From NCBI RefSeq assembly GCF_002234675.1, contig NC_019863.2:1177109-1241108 (forward strand): DNA of 64,000 bases. Reading direction: 5' to 3'. Made by a program: the position numbers and the translations under genes. Positions 62,904 to 64,000 of this stretch are shown here, one piece after another. Origin of the DNA: Oryzias latipes. Its lineage: Eukaryota > Chordata > Actinopteri > Beloniformes > Adrianichthyidae. The notes under the pieces are model-generated. The model searched no databases, had not been told where the DNA came from, and saw nothing but the letters and a program-made list of their open reading frames with translations. Positions within the stretch are counted from its first letter, which is position 1, and each line of letters opens with the position of its first letter.

Positions 62904-64000
62904 CGTGAATGACAGGTGGTGTAACCCGAACCACATCACTGTGAAAGAACAGCACTGCAGCAAGGACATTGAACTGGTGGCAGTCAGCGTTCGGCCGTAC
63001 TACCTTCCACGGGAGTTCTCCCATGTGCTGGTGGTGACTGTTTACATCCCTCCGTCGGCTGACGCTGCTGTCGCTTGTGAGCGCGTGCACAGCACCGTGT
63101 CCCAGCTGCAGACACAACACCCACAGGCCCTGATCCTGATTTCTGGGGACTTTAACCATGCATGCACCCCCCTCTCCGCCACCCTGTCCAACTTCACCCA
63201 GTATGTGAACTGTCATACGAGGGACAGAAAAACTCTGGACCTTTTCTATGCTAACATCAAGAATGCATATGCTTCTGCCCCCCTCCCCCCTTTAGGACGC
63301 TCTGATCACAACCTGGTCCATCTTTTCTGCGTACACTCCAGTGGTGAAACAGCAGAAACCACAGATTAAAACGGTGAAGATCTGGACTGAGGAGGTAACA
63401 GAGCGACTAAGGGACTGTTTTAACACCACAGACTGGGACGTTCTCTGCAGTCCACACGGGGAGGACATTGACAGTCTCACTAACTGCACCACGGACTATG
63501 TCAATGTTTGTGTGGAAAACACAGTGCAAACAAAATCAGTGCAGTGTTTTTCCAACAACAAGCCCTGGGTCACTCCTGAGCTGAAGACCCTCCTAAATGA
63601 GAAGAAGAGGGCTTTTCTCTCTGGGGACAAGGAGCTACGCAGAGTACAGAAGGACCTGAAATACAACATCAGGAAGTGCAAAGACGCTACAGGAAGAAGC
63701 TGGAGCAGCGCCTGGAACAGAACAACATCCGTGATGTGTGGAGAGGTCTGAAACACATCTCAGGACATGCTGAGGCTGGAAATGGTCCCAGGTCACAGGT
63801 GACCAAGCCTGGGCAAATGAACTGAACCTGTTCTTTAACCGATTTGATTCTGCCCAGCCCCCAGTCTCCACCCACACGGCCCCTCTTCACACCTTTCCAG
63901 CTCAGGCGTCTCCTCCCAGCTGCAGCTGTTACCACCTCGGCACCAAACAGTCCACTCTCCCCTTCTTCCAACAGAAGCAAAGGGACCCCCCCAACGACTC

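Larger units (their letters stand above)
58770..63980 (+). mobile_element. LINE (APE-type, CR1/Jockey-like) split by a 3.7-kb insertion
   Basis: The endonuclease begins after a basic stretch (RRKRRGCRAEVKRRERRRR) with VTMGNVRALSNKLDELTALI, CFTETWLHQDM and the GKKKGGGLAVFVND block, and is cut at 59182. It resumes at 62912 with the RWCNPNHITVKEQHCSKDIE continuation, VTVYIPPSADAAVA, LILISGDFNHA and GRSDHNLVHLF. Removing the insert and one TSD copy keeps the same reading frame. Frameshifts near 63330 and 63690 inactivate the downstream part, which runs out of the window before RT. Clade is a judgement from motif style. Confidence 0.85.

Overview
This is vertebrate nuclear DNA, almost certainly from a teleost fish: genes are split by GT/AG introns, the proteins are vertebrate orthologues, and the rest is dense with fish-type transposable elements (Tc1-like elements, Rex1-like and other LINEs, hAT MITEs, tRNA-derived SINEs, LTR pieces). 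A short element with ends reading CCCTTGTGC...GCACAAGGG, often next to TTAA, recurs at least four times. From memory it resembles a repeat common in medaka (Oryzias), so a medaka-like fish is my best guess, not a proof.

Three protein-coding genes can be assembled exon by exon. (1) krr1, + strand, 4608-14854, ten coding exons, 381 codons: a KH-domain ribosome-assembly factor with a very compact promoter. (2) A MISP/AKAP2 C-terminal-domain family gene, + strand, 25251-34563, four coding exons, 689 codons, including a 39-bp microexon. (3) A 14-3-3 beta-like gene (ywhab), - strand, 49248-41561, six coding exons, 244 codons, with a roughly 2-kb 3' UTR and non-coding 5' exon(s) further right. The three genes have no obvious functional link.

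Region by region: 1-4550 is a pile of retroelement relics (LINE on -, Rex1-like LINE on +, LTR-retrotransposon 5' end on -). 4.6-15.3 kb is krr1 with Tc1, LINE and hAT insertions in its introns. 15.3-21.2 kb is a large inverted-repeat structure with a second inverted-repeat element and a young LINE fragment nested inside. 21.2-25.1 kb is mostly empty, with one MITE and a SINE. 25.1-35.2 kb is the MISP-like gene, with a candidate solo LTR in intron 1 and a near-perfect inverted duplication in intron 3. 35.6-36.2 kb is a 24-bp minisatellite. 36.3-39.5 kb is repeats. 39.5-53.4 kb is the 14-3-3 gene. 53.8-58.7 kb is LINE and hAT material. 58.7-64 kb is a LINE coding region split by a 3.7-kb palindromic insertion.

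The most striking signal is that 3.7-kb insertion (59183-62903). It has near-identical inverted ends, an exact 8-bp target duplication, no coding potential, and an interior of two head-to-head arrays of a 167-bp satellite-like monomer. Together with the 649-bp-arm structure at 15565-21236, the 411-bp-arm element at 16985-19099 and the 465-bp-arm inverted duplication at 32329-33889, the window holds four large fold-back structures, three of them with arms about 99% identical.
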